Assembly (NCBI GenBank): GCA_046304755.1
Contig: JBKCDO010000284.1
Coordinates: forward strand, 1-5,829
DNA from: JAIBBG01 sp046304755
GTDB lineage: Bacteria; Bacteroidota; Bacteroidia; Flavobacteriales_D; Sanyastnellaceae
Reading direction: 5' to 3'
DNA: 5,829 bases
The translations under genes and the position numbers were made by a program. A model generated the notes under the pieces. That model saw only the letters and a list, made by a program, of their open reading frames with translations. It ran no database searches and was not told the DNA's origin. This document shows, one piece after another, positions 4,761 through 5,829 of this stretch (position 1 is the stretch's first letter; every line of letters begins with the position of its first letter).

Positions 4761-5829
4761 TTAACGCACAAGCTTCTTGTACTTGATGCGATGGGGTGTG
4801 GTATCTCCCAGGCGCTTCTTCTTATTCTCCTCGTATTCGCTAAAATCTCCCTCGAAGTAGTACACATTTGAATCGCCTTCAAAGGCCAGAATGTGCGTAC
4901 AGATTCGGTCGAGAAACCAACGGTCGTGGCTAATCACCACCGCGCAACCGGCGAAATTTTGAATACCTTCCTCCAGCGCACGAAGGGTATTCACGTCAAT
5001 ATCGTTGGTCGGTTCATCCAGCAGCAGCACGTTGGCTTCAGTCTTCAAGGTCATGGCCAAATGCAGACGATTGCGCTCACCACCGGAGAGCACACTAACC
5101 TTCTTCTGCTGGTCTGCTCCCTGGAAGTTGAACTTGCTGCAATAAGCGCGTGAGTTGATGGTTTGACCACCTACTTCAATCACCTCGTTGCCGCCGCTGA
5201 TCACTTCATACACACTTTTCTCCGGATCAATTTCCTTGTGGCGCTGATCCACGTATCCGATCTTCACCGTTTCACCGATACGGATACTTCCGCCATCGGG
5301 CTGCTCTTCATTCATGATCATGCGGAACAACGTCGTCTTACCGGCACCGTTCGGCCCGATAATCCCCACGATTCCGGCAGGCGGCAACTTGAACGACAAA
5401 TGATCAATCAAGAGGCGGTCTTCAAAGCCTTTGGTAACATCCGTAAACTCGATGACATCATTCCCAAGGCGCGGACCGTTGGGAATCGGAATTTCCAACT
5501 TCGCTTCCTTCTCCTTCTCCCCTTCACTCATCATGCGATCGTAGTTCTGTAAACGCGCTTTGTTTTTCGCGTGACGGCCTTTAGGATTTGTGCGCACCCA
5601 TTCCAACTCTCGCTCAAGAATCTTCCTGCGCTTACTCTCCTGCTTCTCTTCCTGCGCCAAACGCTTGGATTTTTGTTCCAACCAAGAAGAATAATTGCCC
5701 TGGTATGGAATGCCCTCACCGCGATCGAGCTCGAGGATCCAACCCGCAACATTATCCAGGAAGTAACGGTCGTGAGTCACTGCCAACACGGTGCCTTTGT
5801 ATTGCGACAAATGCTGCTCCAACCACAAC
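4761..5829 (-). CDS. ettA: Energy-dependent translational throttle protein EttA (ABC-F), 5' end beyond window
   Basis: About 355 C-terminal residues of an ABC-F protein are visible. EttA is usually about 555-560 residues, so most of the first nucleotide-binding domain is missing. Counting from the window edge, the fragment opens with the end of that domain, including its switch histidine (AVTHDRYFLDNVA, H19). Next comes the charged helical linker at about 50-110, which in ABC-F proteins contacts P-site tRNA. The second domain has Walker A GPNGAGKT at 158-165, Q-loop YVDQR at 191-195, signature LSGGE at 247-251, Walker B LLLDEP at 268-273 and switch H301. The tail GDTTPHRIKYKKLVR is typical of EttA rather than Uup or YheS. 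EttA binds the ribosomal E site and holds back early elongation when ATP is low relative to ADP. The TTG at the window edge is an internal leucine codon. I see no intrinsic terminator in the 93 bp before DUF3127, so readthrough is possible. Confidence 0.95.
   Translation of the reverse strand, partial: LWLEQHLSQYKGTVLAVTHDRYFLDNVAGWILELDRGEGIPYQGNYSSWLEQKSKRLAQEEKQESKRRKILERELEWVRTNPKGRHAKNKARLQNYDRMMSEGEKEKEAKLEIPIPNGPRLGNDVIEFTDVTKGFEDRLLIDHLSFKLPPAGIVGIIGPNGAGKTTLFRMIMNEEQPDGGSIRIGETVKIGYVDQRHKEIDPEKSVYEVISGGNEVIEVGGQTINSRAYCSKFNFQGADQQKKVSVLSGGERNRLHLAMTLKTEANVLLLDEPTNDIDVNTLRALEEGIQNFAGCAVVISHDRWFLDRICTHILAFEGDSNVYYFEGDFSEYEENKKKRLGDTTPHRIKYKKLVR

Noticed and set aside
5826..5828. TTG as the start of the ABC-F gene
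   Set aside because: It is an internal leucine in a conserved part of EttA; the first nucleotide-binding domain must lie outside the window.
1..5829. A new defence or mobile system
   Set aside because: Every gene belongs to a recognised family (mostly housekeeping), and no nuclease, toxin, integrase, reverse transcriptase or phage-like gene is present.

Overview
The window looks like an ordinary chromosomal segment from a member of the Bacteroidota. Three things point there: a C-terminal type IX secretion (T9SS) sorting domain on the first gene, a DUF3127 gene (a family I know mainly from Bacteroidota), and the lack of Shine-Dalgarno sequences before the starts. The last point fits the A-rich, SD-independent initiation common in that phylum. 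Base composition is moderate. By hand count, a 60-base sample of the first gene (241-300) is about 62% GC and a 60-base sample of purE (841-900) is 50%. I cannot place the organism below phylum level.

Layout. (1) Positions 2-403, plus strand: the 3' end of a secreted, multidomain surface or extracellular protein with a PKD-like repeat and a T9SS sorting signal. (2) Positions 404-581: an intergenic region with a strong bidirectional terminator (442-479) between two different heptanucleotide tandem arrays (403-428 and 513-547), then a weak promoter candidate before purE. (3) Positions 582-3012, plus strand: a tight three-gene run of purE (purine biosynthesis), a flavin reductase-like FMN protein and a membrane acyltransferase. 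Spacing is 19 nt and then 0 nt. The acyltransferase begins with TTG directly after the TAA stop of the flavin gene, in the same frame. (4) Positions 3029-5829, minus strand, converging on the first run with a 16-bp gap: the ABC-F translation factor EttA (5' end beyond the window), a small DUF3127 OB-fold-like protein with an SSB-type acidic tip (DDLPF), and a RhlE-type DEAD-box RNA helicase that also starts with TTG.

Function. The plus-strand run mixes unrelated housekeeping roles: a purine step, a flavoenzyme, and acylation of a surface or exported glycan. The minus-strand run is more coherent. EttA gates translation initiation according to energy state, the helicase remodels RNA or ribosome intermediates, and DUF3127 probably binds nucleic acid or protein partners. 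I see no tRNA, rRNA, CRISPR array, insertion sequence or phage gene, and no convincing new defence or mobile system. The items most worth a second look are the paired 7-bp arrays around the terminator, the zero-gap same-frame TAA/TTG junction, and the SSB-like tail of the DUF3127 protein.
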